DNA from: Streptococcus sp. HMSC074B11
Lineage (GTDB): Bacteria > Bacillota > Bacilli > Lactobacillales > Streptococcaceae
Direction: 5' to 3'
Length of the DNA: 64,000 nt
Assembly: GCF_001808705.1 (NCBI RefSeq)
Contig: NZ_KV794309.1
Coordinates: 19,349 to 83,348 of the forward strand
The position numbers were made by a program, and so were the translations under genes. The notes beneath the pieces were generated by a model. That model made no database searches. It worked only from the letters and a program-made list of their open reading frames with translations, and had not been told where the DNA came from. This document shows, piece after piece, positions 51,935 through 63,996 of this stretch. Position 1 is the stretch's first letter; every line of letters starts with the position of its first letter.

Positions 51935-52624
51935 ATGGAATGGATTAAACTAATAGGGATACTTATCATTGTGGTTGGTTTTATCTATAAGTTAGATACA
52001 ATCGCAACGGTAGTCTTAGCTAGTTTAGTTACAGCTCTAGTTTCTGGAGTTTCTCTTGTTGAATTCTTGGAAATTTTGGGAAAAGAATTTAGTAATCAAC
52101 GAGTTCTTACGATTTTTATGGTAACCTTGCCACTGGTAGGTTTATCTGAAACTTTTGGCCTCAAGCAACGTTCGATTGACTTGATTCAAAAGATTAAAGG
52201 TCTGACCGTAGGAAGTTTTTATACAGTGTATTTCTTTTTTCGGGAACTCGATAGCTTCTTTGCTATCCGTCTAGGAGGACATCCGCAGTTTGTAAGGCCT
52301 TTGGTTCAACCCATGGGACAAGCAGCAGCAGAGTCTCAATTAGGTAGAAAATTAACGGAGCAGGAGAGCGAAGCGCTAAAAGCGCGTGCAGCAGCAAATG
52401 ATAATTTTGCAAATTTCTTTGCTCAGAACACTTTCGTTGGTGCAGGTGGTGTCCTCTTGGTGGGGGGCACTCTGGACCAATTGGGTTATGAAAGTAATTA
52501 TGCAGGAATCGCTTCGGCTTCGCTTATTGTTGCAGGAGTGGCCCTACTTGTGGTAGGAATTTACAATTACCTGTTTGATAGAAAACTGCTAGTGAAAAAG
52601 CTTAGTAAAGGAAAAGAAGAATGA
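51935..52624 (+). CDS. DUF969 membrane protein
   Basis: A 229-residue membrane protein with about five to six helices; the conserved block DSFFAIRLGGHPQFVRPLVQPMGQAAAE near residues 107-137 is typical of DUF969. DUF969 and DUF979 are always paired and are thought to form a transporter, probably for a product of the neighbouring peptidase, but this is not established. Its last four bases overlap the DUF979 start. AAAGGGGCC precedes the ATG. Confidence 0.9.
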   Translation: MEWIKLIGILIIVVGFIYKLDTIATVVLASLVTALVSGVSLVEFLEILGKEFSNQRVLTIFMVTLPLVGLSETFGLKQRSIDLIQKIKGLTVGSFYTVYFFFRELDSFFAIRLGGHPQFVRPLVQPMGQAAAESQLGRKLTEQESEALKARAAANDNFANFFAQNTFVGAGGVLLVGGTLDQLGYESNYAGIASASLIVAGVALLVVGIYNYLFDRKLLVKKLSKGKEE

Positions 52625-53544
52625 GCAATCTAGCAAGACAGTTATTAGAGTTAACCTATATTGTGATTGGTTGTCAATTCCTTCATACGGCTTATTGTAG
52701 CTATAAAGATAAAACAAACCCAGTTCGCTTTGGAACAGCTGGTTTTTGGGCTTTATTGGGCATCAGTTTTATCGGTGGTTCTTATCTACCTTCTATCTGT
52801 ATTGGAGTTATCGTAGTGCTATTAGCACTACTAACTCTCTTTAAACAGGTTCGTATCGGAACCTTACCGTCTCTGGATGAAGTCAAGGCAAACATTGAAG
52901 CTAAACGACTAAAGAATAAAATTTTTATTCCGGTCATGTTAATGGCTTTGATTGCTTTGGTATTAGCAAAAATGATCCCTGAGTTTAGTAAGATTGCTAT
53001 CAGCCTTGCAGCATTTTTTGCAACCATCTCTCTTTTATTGGTTACTAAGAGTTCTCCTAAAAGCTTGTTAGCAGAAAATAATCGCATGGTTCAGCAAGTC
53101 TCAACTAGTGGGATTGTGCCTCAACTTTTAGGGGCTTTGGGAGCAATTTTTACCGTTGCAGGTGTTGGAGACTTGATTTCGCATTTAATCAGCGGTCTAG
53201 TTCCTTCGGGTAGTCGTTTTATGGGTGTAGTGGCTTATGTCCTTGGGATGGTTCTATTCTCCATGATAATGGGGAACGCATTTGCTACCTTCACGGTTAT
53301 TACTGCTGGAATTGGTGTTCCCTTTGTATTTGCCTTGGGAGCTGATCCAATCGTGGCTGCAGCTCTAGCAATGACGGCAGGGTGCTGTGGAACCTTATTG
53401 ACTCCAATGGCGGCTAACTTTAATGCTTTACCGGCAGCTCTCCTGGATATGAAAGATCCAAATGGGGTTATCAAAGCGCAGGTAGGAGTAGCTATTGTCA
53501 TGATTATCATCCATGTATTTTTGATGTACTTTTTGGCATTTTAG
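52621..53544 (+). CDS. DUF979 membrane protein
   Basis: A 307-residue membrane protein with about nine to ten helices, partner of DUF969. Motifs: [29 protein letters not shown] and [28 protein letters not shown]. Overlaps DUF969 by 4 bases and is followed 14 bases later by pcp. The DUF969-DUF979-pcp trio recurs in many Firmicutes, suggesting 5-oxoproline transport or a related role; this is inference. Confidence 0.9.
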   Translation: MSNLARQLLELTYIVIGCQFLHTAYCSYKDKTNPVRFGTAGFWALLGISFIGGSYLPSICIGVIVVLLALLTLFKQVRIGTLPSLDEVKANIEAKRLKNKIFIPVMLMALIALVLAKMIPEFSKIAISLAAFFATISLLLVTKSSPKSLLAENNRMVQQVSTSGIVPQLLGALGAIFTVAGVGDLISHLISGLVPSGSRFMGVVAYVLGMVLFSMIMGNAFATFTVITAGIGVPFVFALGADPIVAAALAMTAGCCGTLLTPMAANFNALPAALLDMKDPNGVIKAQVGVAIVMIIIHVFLMYFLAF

Positions 53545-53557
53545 CAAAGGAAATAAA

Positions 53558-54202
53558 ATGAAAATATTAGTAACAGGTTTTGATCCTTTCGGTGGTGAAA
53601 AGGTCAATCCAGCCTTGGAAGCTGTTAAATCATTACCGTCAGAGATTCATGACGCAGAGGTTCATTGGGTAGCAATCCCAACGGTCTTTTATCAATCAGC
53701 AGAGGTTTTAGAAGCAGAAATAAATCGATACCATCCAGATGCTGTGCTTTGCATCGGACAGGCAGGAGGAAGAGCTAGTCTAACTCCTGAGCGAGTTGCC
53801 ATCAACCAAGATGATGCTAGAATTCCTGATAACCAAGGGAATCAGCCGATTGATACTCCTATTCGCCTAGACGGTCAAGCAGCTTATTTCAGCACTCTAC
53901 CGATCAAAGCAATGGTTCAAGCGATTAAAGAGGAAGGGTTACCAGCTACAGTGTCCAATACAGCAGGAACCTTTGTTTGCAATCATTTGATGTATCAGGC
54001 TCTCTATTTAGCGGATAAAAAATTTCCACATATGAGAGCAGGCTTTATGCATATTCCCTATATGACAGAACAGGTGATCAATAAACCTAATACAGCATCT
54101 ATGAATTTAACTGATATCGTCAGAGGTATCGAAGCTGCGATTGGTGCTATCGTAGATTATAAAGATAAGGACATAAAATTAGTGGGTGGGACAACTCACT
54201 AA
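53558..54202 (+). CDS. pcp: Pyrrolidone-carboxylate peptidase (pyroglutamyl peptidase I)
   Basis: A cytosolic cysteine peptidase (family C15) that removes N-terminal pyroglutamate. It has 214 residues: N-terminal [18 protein letters not shown], active-site Glu in [15 protein letters not shown], catalytic Cys in [14 protein letters not shown] and His in [18 protein letters not shown] precedes the ATG. Co-transcribed with the DUF969/DUF979 pair. Confidence 0.96.
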   Translation: MKILVTGFDPFGGEKVNPALEAVKSLPSEIHDAEVHWVAIPTVFYQSAEVLEAEINRYHPDAVLCIGQAGGRASLTPERVAINQDDARIPDNQGNQPIDTPIRLDGQAAYFSTLPIKAMVQAIKEEGLPATVSNTAGTFVCNHLMYQALYLADKKFPHMRAGFMHIPYMTEQVINKPNTASMNLTDIVRGIEAAIGAIVDYKDKDIKLVGGTTH

Positions 54203-54242
54203 CAATGAGTCTTCCCTAGATTAAAAAATTAGATTCTCTCAC

Positions 54243-54282
54243 AAAAACTCTTTATCAAGGCTGCCCTTATAAAGAGTTTTTT
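54243..54282 (+). terminator. pcp terminator
   Basis: AAAAACTCTTTAT / ATAAAGAGTTTTTT stem, 13-base loop, T-tract. Confidence 0.85.
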
Positions 54283-54283
54283 C

Positions 54284-54312
54284 TTGCCAGTTTTTTAAAT
54301 TTCTTGTACAAT
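54284..54312 (+). promoter_or_regulatory. Promoter of the DUF2969 gene
   Basis: TTGCCA (54284-54289), 17-base spacer, TACAAT (54307-54312), 24 bases before the ATG. Confidence 0.6.
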
Positions 54313-54336
54313 AGGAAGAGTGAAAAGAGGTATGGT

Positions 54337-54567
54337 ATGAGTAAAAAAGATAAAAAAATTGAAATTCAATTAACAGACGCAACTGTTTTAGTTGGTCAGG
54401 AAAAGTTTGAAGGCTACACATTAACCATTGGGAAAAAGATTATCGGTGAAATTGCCGAATTAGACAATCAATTTGCGATTATAAAGAATGGAAATGTCGA
54501 TAGTTTTTATAAAAAACTTGAAAAAGCTGTGGAAATTTTGATTGAAAACTATAATTTAGCAAAATAA
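54337..54567 (+). CDS. DUF2969 protein
   Basis: A 76-residue cytoplasmic protein, MSKKDKKIEIQLTDATVLVG, with the conserved IAELDNQFAIIKNGNVDSFYKK segment of DUF2969, a streptococcal/enterococcal family of unknown function. The start at 54337 is preceded by AAAAGAGGT; an overlapping ATG at 54332 is out of frame. Located just upstream of two tRNA genes. Confidence 0.88.
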   Translation: MSKKDKKIEIQLTDATVLVGQEKFEGYTLTIGKKIIGEIAELDNQFAIIKNGNVDSFYKKLEKAVEILIENYNLAK

Positions 54568-54570
54568 AGC

Positions 54571-54599
54571 TTGTTTTTTGTAAATTTTCATGATATAAT
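54571..54599 (+). promoter_or_regulatory. Promoter of the tRNA-Tyr/tRNA-Gln genes
   Basis: TTGTTT (54571-54576), 17-base spacer, TGA-TATAAT (-10 hexamer 54594-54599), 17 bases before tRNA-Tyr. Confidence 0.7.
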
Positions 54600-54616
54600 A
54601 GTTTTTGTTGAACATT

Positions 54617-54697
54617 GGAGAGATAGCGAAGAGGCTAAACGCGGCGGACTGTAAATCCGCTCCTTCGGGTTCGGGGGTTCGAATCCCTCTCTCTCCA
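54617..54697 (+). tRNA. tRNA-Tyr (GTA)
   Basis: 81 bases including a long variable arm. The acceptor stem GGAGAGA/TCTCTCC closes, the anticodon loop reads ACTGTAAAT with anticodon GTA, and the T-loop GTTCGAATC is intact. CCA is not encoded. Confidence 0.97.
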
Positions 54698-54706
54698 TTT
54701 CACTTT

Positions 54707-54778
54707 TGGGGTATAGCCAAGCGGTAAGGCAAGGGACTTTGACTCCCTCATGCGTTGGTTCGAATCCAGCTACCCCAG
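54707..54778 (+). tRNA. tRNA-Gln (TTG)
   Basis: 72 bases. Acceptor stem TGGGGTA/TACCCCA with discriminator G, anticodon loop CTTTGAC with anticodon TTG, T-loop GTTCGAATC. CCA is not encoded. Nine bases after tRNA-Tyr, so co-transcribed. Confidence 0.97.
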
Positions 54779-54899
54779 TTCTTAGGTAATAAATTCAAGA
54801 TAAAAAGAAAAATATCTTAGGGTATTTTATTTTTATAATTGAAGGACGTGAACGATATAACATGTCTTTGCGGGTGCTTGGGAAAAAATTATAAGTATG

Positions 54900-54920
54900 T
54901 CAAGTTTAAGAAAAACTTGA
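54900..54920 (+). promoter_or_regulatory. Hairpin in the rpsA leader
   Basis: TCAAGTTT / AAACTTGA stem immediately upstream of the TTGGAGGA ribosome binding site. The leader (about 54845-54939) otherwise shows no feature I recognise; TATAAT at 54834-54839 is a possible -10. It could tune S1 translation. Confidence 0.4.
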
Positions 54921-54939
54921 TTGTTGGAGGATTTTTTAG

Positions 54940-56142
54940 ATGAACGAATTTGAAGATTTGCTAAATAGCGTTAGCCAAGTTGAGCCAGGTGATGTTGTTA
55001 GTGCTGAAGTATTGACAGTTGATGCTACTCAAGCTAATGTTGCAATCTCTGGAACTGGTGTTGAAGGTGTCTTGACTCTTCGCGAATTGACAAACGATCG
55101 CGATGCAGATATCAATGACTTTGTAAAAGTAGGTGAAGTATTGGATGTTCTTGTACTTCGTCAAGTAGTTGGTAAAGATACTGATACAGTAACATACCTT
55201 GTATCTAAAAAACGCCTTGAAGCTCGCAAAGCATGGGACAAACTTGTAGGACGTGAAGAAGAAGTTGTTACAGTTAAAGGAACTCGCGCTGTTAAGGGTG
55301 GACTTTCAGTAGAATTTGAAGGTGTACGTGGATTTATCCCAGCTTCAATGTTGGATACTCGTTTTGTACGTAACACTGAGCGTTTTGTAGGTCAAGAGTT
55401 TGATGCTAAAATCAAAGAAGTTGATCCTAAAGAAAACCGCTTCATCCTTTCACGTCGTGAAGTTGTAGAAGCAGCGACTGCAGCAGCTCGTGCTGAAGTA
55501 TTCGGTAAATTGGCTGTTGGTGATGTTGTAACTGGTAAAGTTGCACGTATCACAAGCTTCGGTGCTTTCATCGACCTTGGTGGTGTTGACGGATTGGTTC
55601 ACTTGACTGAATTGTCACACGAACGTAACGTTTCACCAAAATCAGTTGTAACTGTTGGTGAAGAAGTTGAAGTGAAAATCCTTGATCTTAACGAAGAAGA
55701 AGGACGTGTATCACTTTCACTTAAAGCTACAACACCTGGACCATGGGATGGCGTTGAGCAAAAATTGGCTAAAGGTGATGTTGTAGAAGGTACAGTTAAA
55801 CGTTTGACTGACTTCGGTGCATTTGTTGAAGTATTGCCAGGTATCGATGGACTTGTTCACGTATCACAAATTTCACACAAACGTATTGAAAATCCAAAAG
55901 AAGCTCTTAAAGTTGGTCAAGAAGTTACTGTTAAAGTTCTTGAAGTTAACGCTGATGCAGAACGTGTATCTCTTTCTATCAAAGCTCTTGAAGAACGTCC
56001 AGCTCAAGAAGAAGGACAAAAAGAAGAAAAACGCGCTCCACGTCCACGTCGTCCAAAACGTCAAGAAAAACGTGATTTTGAACTTCCTGAAACTCAAACA
56101 GGATTCTCAATGGCTGACTTGTTCGGAGACATCGAACTTTAA
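54940..56142 (+). CDS. rpsA: 30S ribosomal protein S1
   Basis: An RNA-binding protein that helps mRNA onto the ribosome. It has 400 residues with four S1 domains, at about residues 15-85, 105-170, 195-265 (KVARITSFGAFIDLGGVDG) and 280-350 (TVKRLTDFGAFVEVLPGIDG), and a basic tail (APRPRRPKRQEKR). The four-domain form is usual for Gram-positive bacteria, against six in E. coli. TTGGAGGA precedes the ATG. Confidence 0.96.
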   Translation: MNEFEDLLNSVSQVEPGDVVSAEVLTVDATQANVAISGTGVEGVLTLRELTNDRDADINDFVKVGEVLDVLVLRQVVGKDTDTVTYLVSKKRLEARKAWDKLVGREEEVVTVKGTRAVKGGLSVEFEGVRGFIPASMLDTRFVRNTERFVGQEFDAKIKEVDPKENRFILSRREVVEAATAAARAEVFGKLAVGDVVTGKVARITSFGAFIDLGGVDGLVHLTELSHERNVSPKSVVTVGEEVEVKILDLNEEEGRVSLSLKATTPGPWDGVEQKLAKGDVVEGTVKRLTDFGAFVEVLPGIDGLVHVSQISHKRIENPKEALKVGQEVTVKVLEVNADAERVSLSIKALEERPAQEEGQKEEKRAPRPRRPKRQEKRDFELPETQTGFSMADLFGDIEL

Positions 56143-56160
56143 TCCATTCGAATTTGAATA

Positions 56161-56200
56161 AAATCCTTTGTTTTTAAAACAAGGGATTTTTCTTTTTTCT
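56161..56200 (+). terminator. rpsA terminator
   Basis: AAATCCTTTGTTTT / AAAACAAGGGATTT stem followed by T-rich sequence. Confidence 0.85.
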
Positions 56201-56212
56201 ACTAGCATTTTT

Positions 56213-56221
56213 TGATATAAT
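56213..56221 (+). promoter_or_regulatory. Extended -10 placed for a leaderless fRMsr mRNA
   Basis: TGA-TATAAT (56213-56221) is followed by only GGTTTT and then the ATG at 56228. No Shine-Dalgarno is present. Confidence 0.6.
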
Positions 56222-56227
56222 GGTTTT

Positions 56228-56725
56228 ATGTTATATTCAGAAAAAGAATCACTTTATCAAACAATAAATGAACAGCTCTCTTATCTTTTAGAAGGAGAGC
56301 CCAATGTGTTGGCTAATCTATCAAATGCCAGTGCTCTGCTAAAAACAAGTTTTCCCAATACTGTTTTTGCAGGTTTCTATCTATTTGATGGGAATGAACT
56401 GATTTTGGGACCCTTTCAAGGTGGAGTTTCATGTGTACGAATCGCTCTTGGAAAAGGTGTTTGTGGAGAGTCTGCAGCTAGTCGTCAAACAGTGATTGTT
56501 GGTGATGTTAAAACCTATCCAAACTATATTTCTTGTGATAGTAGTGCTCGTAGTGAAATTGTTGTGCCGATGGTTAAAGAGGGACGTCTTCTGGGCGTTC
56601 TAGATTTAGATTCATCTCTTGTTGATGATTATGATGATTTGGATCTGAAATATCTAGAAGAGTTTGTTTCTATTTTGTTAGAGAAAACCGAATGGAATTT
56701 TTCAATGTTTGAGGAGAAAGCGTAA
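56228..56725 (+). CDS. Free methionine-(R)-sulfoxide reductase (GAF domain)
   Basis: A 165-residue GAF-fold enzyme that reduces free methionine R-sulfoxide. The three conserved cysteines are present: CVRI (about residue 80), GKGVCGES (about 90) and [15 protein letters not shown] (about 120), the last being catalytic. This distinguishes it from regulatory GAF domains. It overlaps dnaX by one base, which places a repair enzyme and a replication factor on one transcript, as in pneumococci. The mRNA is predicted leaderless. Confidence 0.92.
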   Translation: MLYSEKESLYQTINEQLSYLLEGEPNVLANLSNASALLKTSFPNTVFAGFYLFDGNELILGPFQGGVSCVRIALGKGVCGESAASRQTVIVGDVKTYPNYISCDSSARSEIVVPMVKEGRLLGVLDLDSSLVDDYDDLDLKYLEEFVSILLEKTEWNFSMFEEKA

Positions 56726-58389
56726 TGTATCAGGCCCTTTATCGAAAATATAGAAGTCAAACATTTTCACAGTTAGTAGGCCAGGAAATTGTTGCAAAAA
56801 CTCTGAAACAAGCCGTAGAGCAGGAAAAGATTAGCCATGCCTATCTATTTTCAGGGCCTCGTGGAACTGGAAAAACCAGTGTAGCCAAAATTTTTGCCAA
56901 GGCTATGAACTGCCCTAATCAAGAGGGAGGAGAACCTTGCAATAACTGTTATATCTGTCAAGCTGTAACAGACGGTAGCTTGGAAGACGTTATCGAAATG
57001 GACGCGGCCTCTAACAATGGAGTGGATGAAATTCGTGATATCCGTGATAAATCAACCTATGCTCCAAGTATAGCTCAGTATAAGGTCTATATCATTGATG
57101 AGGTTCATATGCTTTCAACTGGAGCCTTCAATGCCCTTTTGAAAACTCTTGAAGAACCCACTCCTAATGTTGTTTTTATCTTAGCAACGACAGAGCTTCA
57201 TAAGATTCCTGCAACCATTTTGTCTCGTGTTCAACGCTTTGAGTTTAAATCTATTAGAACTCAGGATATTCGAGATCATATCTTCCATATTTTAGAGAAG
57301 GAAGGGATTGCTTATGAAACTGAAGCTGTTGAGATTATCGCTCGTAGGGCCGAAGGTGGTATGCGGGATGCTTTGTCCATTTTAGACCAAGCATTGAGCT
57401 TGACTCAAGATGCTAGATTAACAACAGCTGTTTCTGAGGAAATTACTGGGACTATTAGTCTAAGTGCTTTGGATAATTATGTGGCTGCCTTGGCACAAAA
57501 AGATGTGACTCGTGCTTTGGAAAATCTTAATTTGATTTTTGATAACGGAAAAAGCATGACACGATTTGTAACGGATTTGTTGCAGTATCTAAGGGATATT
57601 TTGATTGTCCAAACTGGTGGGGAGAATACTCACCATAGTGATCTCTTCAAGGATAACCTAGGACTTTCACAGGCTATTTTGTTTGAGATGATCGGAATTG
57701 CAACTAGTAGTTTAGCTGATATCAAGGCTAGCTTACAGCCTAAGATTTATGCTGAAATGATGACCATTCGTTTGGCAGAGATAGATTCAAAACCAACATT
57801 ATCAGATGATACAAGTGGAGAATTAGCCTCACTTAGAGAAGAAGTTGCGCGATTGAAACAGGCTCTGGCAAATGTTAACATGAGTCCTAAGCAGACTACA
57901 CCAACACCGAGTCGTCCAGTTAACAGCAAGTCAGTTTATCGCGTAGATCGCAATAAGGTTCAGTCTATTCTTCAAGAAGCTATTGAAAATCCTGATTTAG
58001 CCCGTCAAAATCTAATACGTCTTCAAAATGCTTGGGGAGAAGTTATTGAAAGCTTGTCAGGTCCTGATAAGGCACTTTTAGTTGGTTCTCAACCTGTTGC
58101 GGCTAATGAACATCATGCCATTCTTGCATTTGAGTCTAACTTCAATGCTGGTCAGACCATGAAACGTGATAATCTCAACACCATGTTTGGTAATATACTC
58201 AGTCAAGCAGCGGGATTTTCACCAGAGATTCTTGCTATTTCCATGGAAGAGTGGAAAGAAGTCAGAGCTGATTTCTCAGCGAAGGCTAAATCGTCTCAAG
58301 GTCAACCGGTTAAGGAAGAAGTTGAAGAATCTGTCCTTCCTCAGGGATTTGAATTCCTAGCGGATAAAGTGACCATTGCAGAAGATTAA
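56725..58389 (+). CDS. dnaX: DNA polymerase III subunit gamma/tau
   Basis: The clamp-loader ATPase of the replicative polymerase. It has 554 residues: AAA+ Walker A GPRGTGKTSVAK (about residue 45), zinc-binding CPNQEGGEPCNNCYIC, Walker B IIDEVHMLS, sensor ATTELHKIP and arginine finger SRVQRFEF, then a tau-like C-terminal region. I saw no A-rich slippery heptamer of the type that makes gamma in E. coli. The ATG overlaps the previous stop (TAATG). Confidence 0.95.
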   Translation: MYQALYRKYRSQTFSQLVGQEIVAKTLKQAVEQEKISHAYLFSGPRGTGKTSVAKIFAKAMNCPNQEGGEPCNNCYICQAVTDGSLEDVIEMDAASNNGVDEIRDIRDKSTYAPSIAQYKVYIIDEVHMLSTGAFNALLKTLEEPTPNVVFILATTELHKIPATILSRVQRFEFKSIRTQDIRDHIFHILEKEGIAYETEAVEIIARRAEGGMRDALSILDQALSLTQDARLTTAVSEEITGTISLSALDNYVAALAQKDVTRALENLNLIFDNGKSMTRFVTDLLQYLRDILIVQTGGENTHHSDLFKDNLGLSQAILFEMIGIATSSLADIKASLQPKIYAEMMTIRLAEIDSKPTLSDDTSGELASLREEVARLKQALANVNMSPKQTTPTPSRPVNSKSVYRVDRNKVQSILQEAIENPDLARQNLIRLQNAWGEVIESLSGPDKALLVGSQPVAANEHHAILAFESNFNAGQTMKRDNLNTMFGNILSQAAGFSPEILAISMEEWKEVRADFSAKAKSSQGQPVKEEVEESVLPQGFEFLADKVTIAED

Positions 58390-58411
58390 AAGGATTTTGT
58401 GAAATAATACG

Positions 58412-58606
58412 ATGAACAGACAACAATTTATAATTATGGCCTTATTTACTGCTGCCGAGACTTATTTCTTTAATGAATCCATCATGGAGCAACGGTATAT
58501 CGTGGCCTTGCTTTGGGCTATTTTAATCCTAAGAAATTTTAGAGTCAGCTATATTATGGGTAAAATTGTCAACGCTATAGATGACCATTTTCGTGGAAAG
58601 AAGTAA
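58412..58606 (+). CDS. DUF3272 small membrane protein
   Basis: A 64-residue protein with two short hydrophobic segments (about residues 6-18 and 30-44) and a basic C-terminus, matching the streptococcal DUF3272 family of unknown function. It follows dnaX by 22 bases; no strong Shine-Dalgarno is seen. Followed by a terminator. Confidence 0.75.
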   Translation: MNRQQFIIMALFTAAETYFFNESIMEQRYIVALLWAILILRNFRVSYIMGKIVNAIDDHFRGKK

Positions 58607-58628
58607 CCCTCAGCTTCTAGACAAAATT

Positions 58629-58650
58629 AAAGCCTTTTAGGCTTTTTTTT
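58629..58650 (+). terminator. Terminator of the fRMsr-dnaX-DUF3272 operon
   Basis: AAAGCC-TTTT-AGGCTTTTTTTT hairpin with eight Ts. Confidence 0.88.
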
Positions 58651-58658
58651 GTTATACT
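58650..58658 (+). promoter_or_regulatory. suf operon extended -10 promoter
   Basis: TGT-TATACT (58650-58658) directly after the preceding T-tract, about 100 bases before sufC. No clear -35. Confidence 0.45.
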
Positions 58659-58680
58659 ATTAAAGTATATTTATTGATAT

Positions 58681-58733
58681 TTTATCGTTTTTTACTAGAA
58701 AACTAAGGACAATTTTCTAGCGAAAATGATAAA
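58681..58733 (+). promoter_or_regulatory. Long hairpin in the sufC leader
   Basis: Outer arms TTTATCGTTTT / AAAATGATAAA (one G-U) and inner arms CTAGAAAA / TTTTCTAG (58695-58720) enclose a 10-base loop (CTAAGGACAA). No terminator T-tract follows, and the sufC ribosome binding site lies just downstream. The sequence fits a regulatory or stabilising 5' structure. Confidence 0.5.
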
Positions 58734-58758
58734 ACGGATTGAAAAGAAAGGAATTATC

Positions 58759-59529
58759 ATGTCAGTATTAGAGATCAAAGATCTTCACGTTGAAATTGAA
58801 GGAAAAGAAATTTTAAAAGGGGTTAACCTGACCCTGAAAACAGGCGAAATCGCCGCTATCATGGGGCCAAATGGAACTGGGAAATCAACTCTTTCTGCCG
58901 CTATCATGGGAAATCCTAACTATGAAGTAACCAAGGGTGAGGTTCTATTTGACGGCGTAAACATCCTTGAATTGGAAGTGGATGAGCGTGCGCGTATGGG
59001 GCTTTTCCTGGCTATGCAATACCCATCAGAAATTCCAGGAATTACCAATGCAGAATTCCTTCGTGCAGCTATAAATGCTGGTAAAGAAGATGACGAAAAA
59101 ATTTCAGTTCGCGAGTTCATTACTAAGCTAGACGAAAAAATGGAATTGCTTAACATGAAAGAAGAAATGGCAGAGCGTTACCTCAACGAAGGTTTCTCTG
59201 GTGGTGAGAAAAAACGCAATGAGATTCTTCAACTTTTGATGTTGGAGCCAACATTTGCTCTTTTGGATGAGATTGACTCTGGTCTTGATATTGACGCTCT
59301 TAAAGTTGTTTCTAAAGGTGTCAATGCTATGCGTGGTGAAGGCTTTGGTGCTATGATTATTACTCACTACCAACGTCTTTTGAACTATATCACACCAGAC
59401 GTGGTACACGTTATGATGGAAGGTCGTGTTGTTCTTTCTGGTGGTCCAGAATTGGCGGCACGTTTGGAACGTGAAGGATACGCAAAATTAGCTGAAGAAC
59501 TTGGCTACGACTACAAGGAAGAATTGTAA
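58759..59529 (+). CDS. sufC: Fe-S cluster assembly ATPase SufC
   Basis: The ABC-type ATPase of the SufBCD scaffold complex. It has 256 residues: Walker A GPNGTGKST, Q-loop MQYPSEIPG, the Suf-specific signature FSGGEKKRNEIL and Walker B FALLDEIDSGLD. The start at 58759 (MSVLEIKDL) follows GAAAGGAAT; a longer frame lacks support. First gene of sufCDSUB, the only Fe-S assembly system streptococci usually have. Confidence 0.97.
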   Translation: MSVLEIKDLHVEIEGKEILKGVNLTLKTGEIAAIMGPNGTGKSTLSAAIMGNPNYEVTKGEVLFDGVNILELEVDERARMGLFLAMQYPSEIPGITNAEFLRAAINAGKEDDEKISVREFITKLDEKMELLNMKEEMAERYLNEGFSGGEKKRNEILQLLMLEPTFALLDEIDSGLDIDALKVVSKGVNAMRGEGFGAMIITHYQRLLNYITPDVVHVMMEGRVVLSGGPELAARLEREGYAKLAEELGYDYKEEL

Positions 59530-59556
59530 TTCCCTCGTATCTTTTAGGAGAAGTAA

Positions 59557-62483
<2,927 letters not shown>

Positions 62484-62539
62484 GGCAAGTTTATTTGTCT
62501 TATGAATCAGTAGAAATGAAGAATGAAAGAAAGGATATT

Positions 62540-63952
62540 ATGGCTGAAGAAAGAGTAGAACCAAAACCAATTGACCTTGGTGAATATAAATTTGGTTTCC
62601 ATGATGATGTAGAGCCTGTCCTATCGACAGGAAAAGGATTGAACGAAGATGTCATTCGTGAACTATCAGCTGCTAAGGGAGAACCAGAGTGGATGTTAGA
62701 ATTCCGTTTGAAGTCTTATGAAACCTTCAAAAAAATGCCTATGCAAACTTGGGGAGCAGACTTGTCAGAGATTGATTTTGATGACTTGATCTACTACCAA
62801 AAACCATCTGACAAACCAGCACGTTCTTGGGATGATGTACCTGAAAAGATTAAAGAAACCTTTGAACGTATTGGGATTCCAGAAGCTGAGCGTGCCTATC
62901 TAGCTGGAGCTTCTGCCCAGTATGAGTCAGAAGTGGTTTACCACAACATGAAGGAAGAATTTGAGAAGTTAGGTATCATCTTTACAGATACGGATTCTGC
63001 CCTCAAGGAATACCCAGACTTATTTAAACAATACTTTGCGAAATTGGTACCGCCGACAGATAACAAGTTAGCTGCCCTCAATTCAGCAGTGTGGTCAGGT
63101 GGAACCTTTATCTATGTACCAAAAGGTGTCAAGGTAGATATTCCACTTCAAACTTACTTCCGTATCAACAACGAAAATACAGGTCAGTTTGAACGTACCT
63201 TGATCATCGTTGATGAGGGAGCAAGTGTCCACTACGTAGAAGGATGTACAGCGCCAACTTATTCAAGCAACAGCTTGCATGCGGCCATTGTAGAAATCTT
63301 TGCTTTGGACGGAGCTTATATGCGCTATACGACCATCCAAAACTGGTCTGATAACGTCTATAACTTGGTAACAAAACGTGCAAAAGCCTTGAAAGATGCG
63401 ACTGTTGAGTGGATTGATGGGAACTTGGGTGCCAAAACGACTATGAAATATCCATCTGTATACCTAGATGGAGAAGGAGCACGTGGTACCATGCTTTCGA
63501 TTGCCTTTGCTAATGCAGGGCAACACCAAGATACTGGTGCTAAGATGATCCACAATGCTCCACATACAAGCTCGTCTATCGTATCTAAATCTATCGCTAA
63601 AGGCGGTGGTAAGGTAGACTACCGTGGACAAGTAACCTTTAATAAAAACTCTAAGAAATCTGTCTCTCACATCGAGTGTGATACCATTATCATGGATGAC
63701 TTGTCAGCGTCAGATACCATTCCATTTAATGAAATCCATAACTCGCAAGTTGCTTTGGAACACGAAGCCAAGGTTTCTAAGATTTCTGAAGAACAACTCT
63801 ATTATCTCATGAGCCGTGGATTGTCAGAATCTGAGGCAACAGAGATGATTGTCATGGGATTTGTCGAACCCTTCACTAAAGAACTTCCAATGGAATACGC
63901 AGTTGAGCTCAACCGCTTGATTAGCTACGAAATGGAAGGATCAGTCGGATAA
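62540..63952 (+). CDS. sufB: Fe-S cluster assembly protein SufB
   Basis: The main scaffold subunit of SufBCD, 470 residues. Features: [17 protein letters not shown] at the N-terminus, the beta-helix core with [41 protein letters not shown] and the conserved cysteine/histidine region [20 protein letters not shown]. The start at 62540 follows GAAAGGATATT. Last gene of sufCDSUB; a terminator stem begins 18 bases downstream. Confidence 0.97.
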   Translation: MAEERVEPKPIDLGEYKFGFHDDVEPVLSTGKGLNEDVIRELSAAKGEPEWMLEFRLKSYETFKKMPMQTWGADLSEIDFDDLIYYQKPSDKPARSWDDVPEKIKETFERIGIPEAERAYLAGASAQYESEVVYHNMKEEFEKLGIIFTDTDSALKEYPDLFKQYFAKLVPPTDNKLAALNSAVWSGGTFIYVPKGVKVDIPLQTYFRINNENTGQFERTLIIVDEGASVHYVEGCTAPTYSSNSLHAAIVEIFALDGAYMRYTTIQNWSDNVYNLVTKRAKALKDATVEWIDGNLGAKTTMKYPSVYLDGEGARGTMLSIAFANAGQHQDTGAKMIHNAPHTSSSIVSKSIAKGGGKVDYRGQVTFNKNSKKSVSHIECDTIIMDDLSASDTIPFNEIHNSQVALEHEAKVSKISEEQLYYLMSRGLSESEATEMIVMGFVEPFTKELPMEYAVELNRLISYEMEGSVG

Positions 63953-63970
63953 ACTTTATGAACAGAAACT

Positions 63971-63996
63971 GAGGCTGGGACAAAAGTCCTAGCCTC
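63971..63996 (+). terminator. suf operon terminator stem at the window edge
   Basis: GAGGCTGGGAC-AAAA-GTCCTAGCCTC is a strong 11-base stem. The window ends before any T-tract can be seen. Confidence 0.6.

Noticed and set aside
56725..58389. Programmed frameshift in dnaX giving a gamma subunit
   Set aside because: No A-rich slippery heptamer with a downstream hairpin was seen at the expected position.
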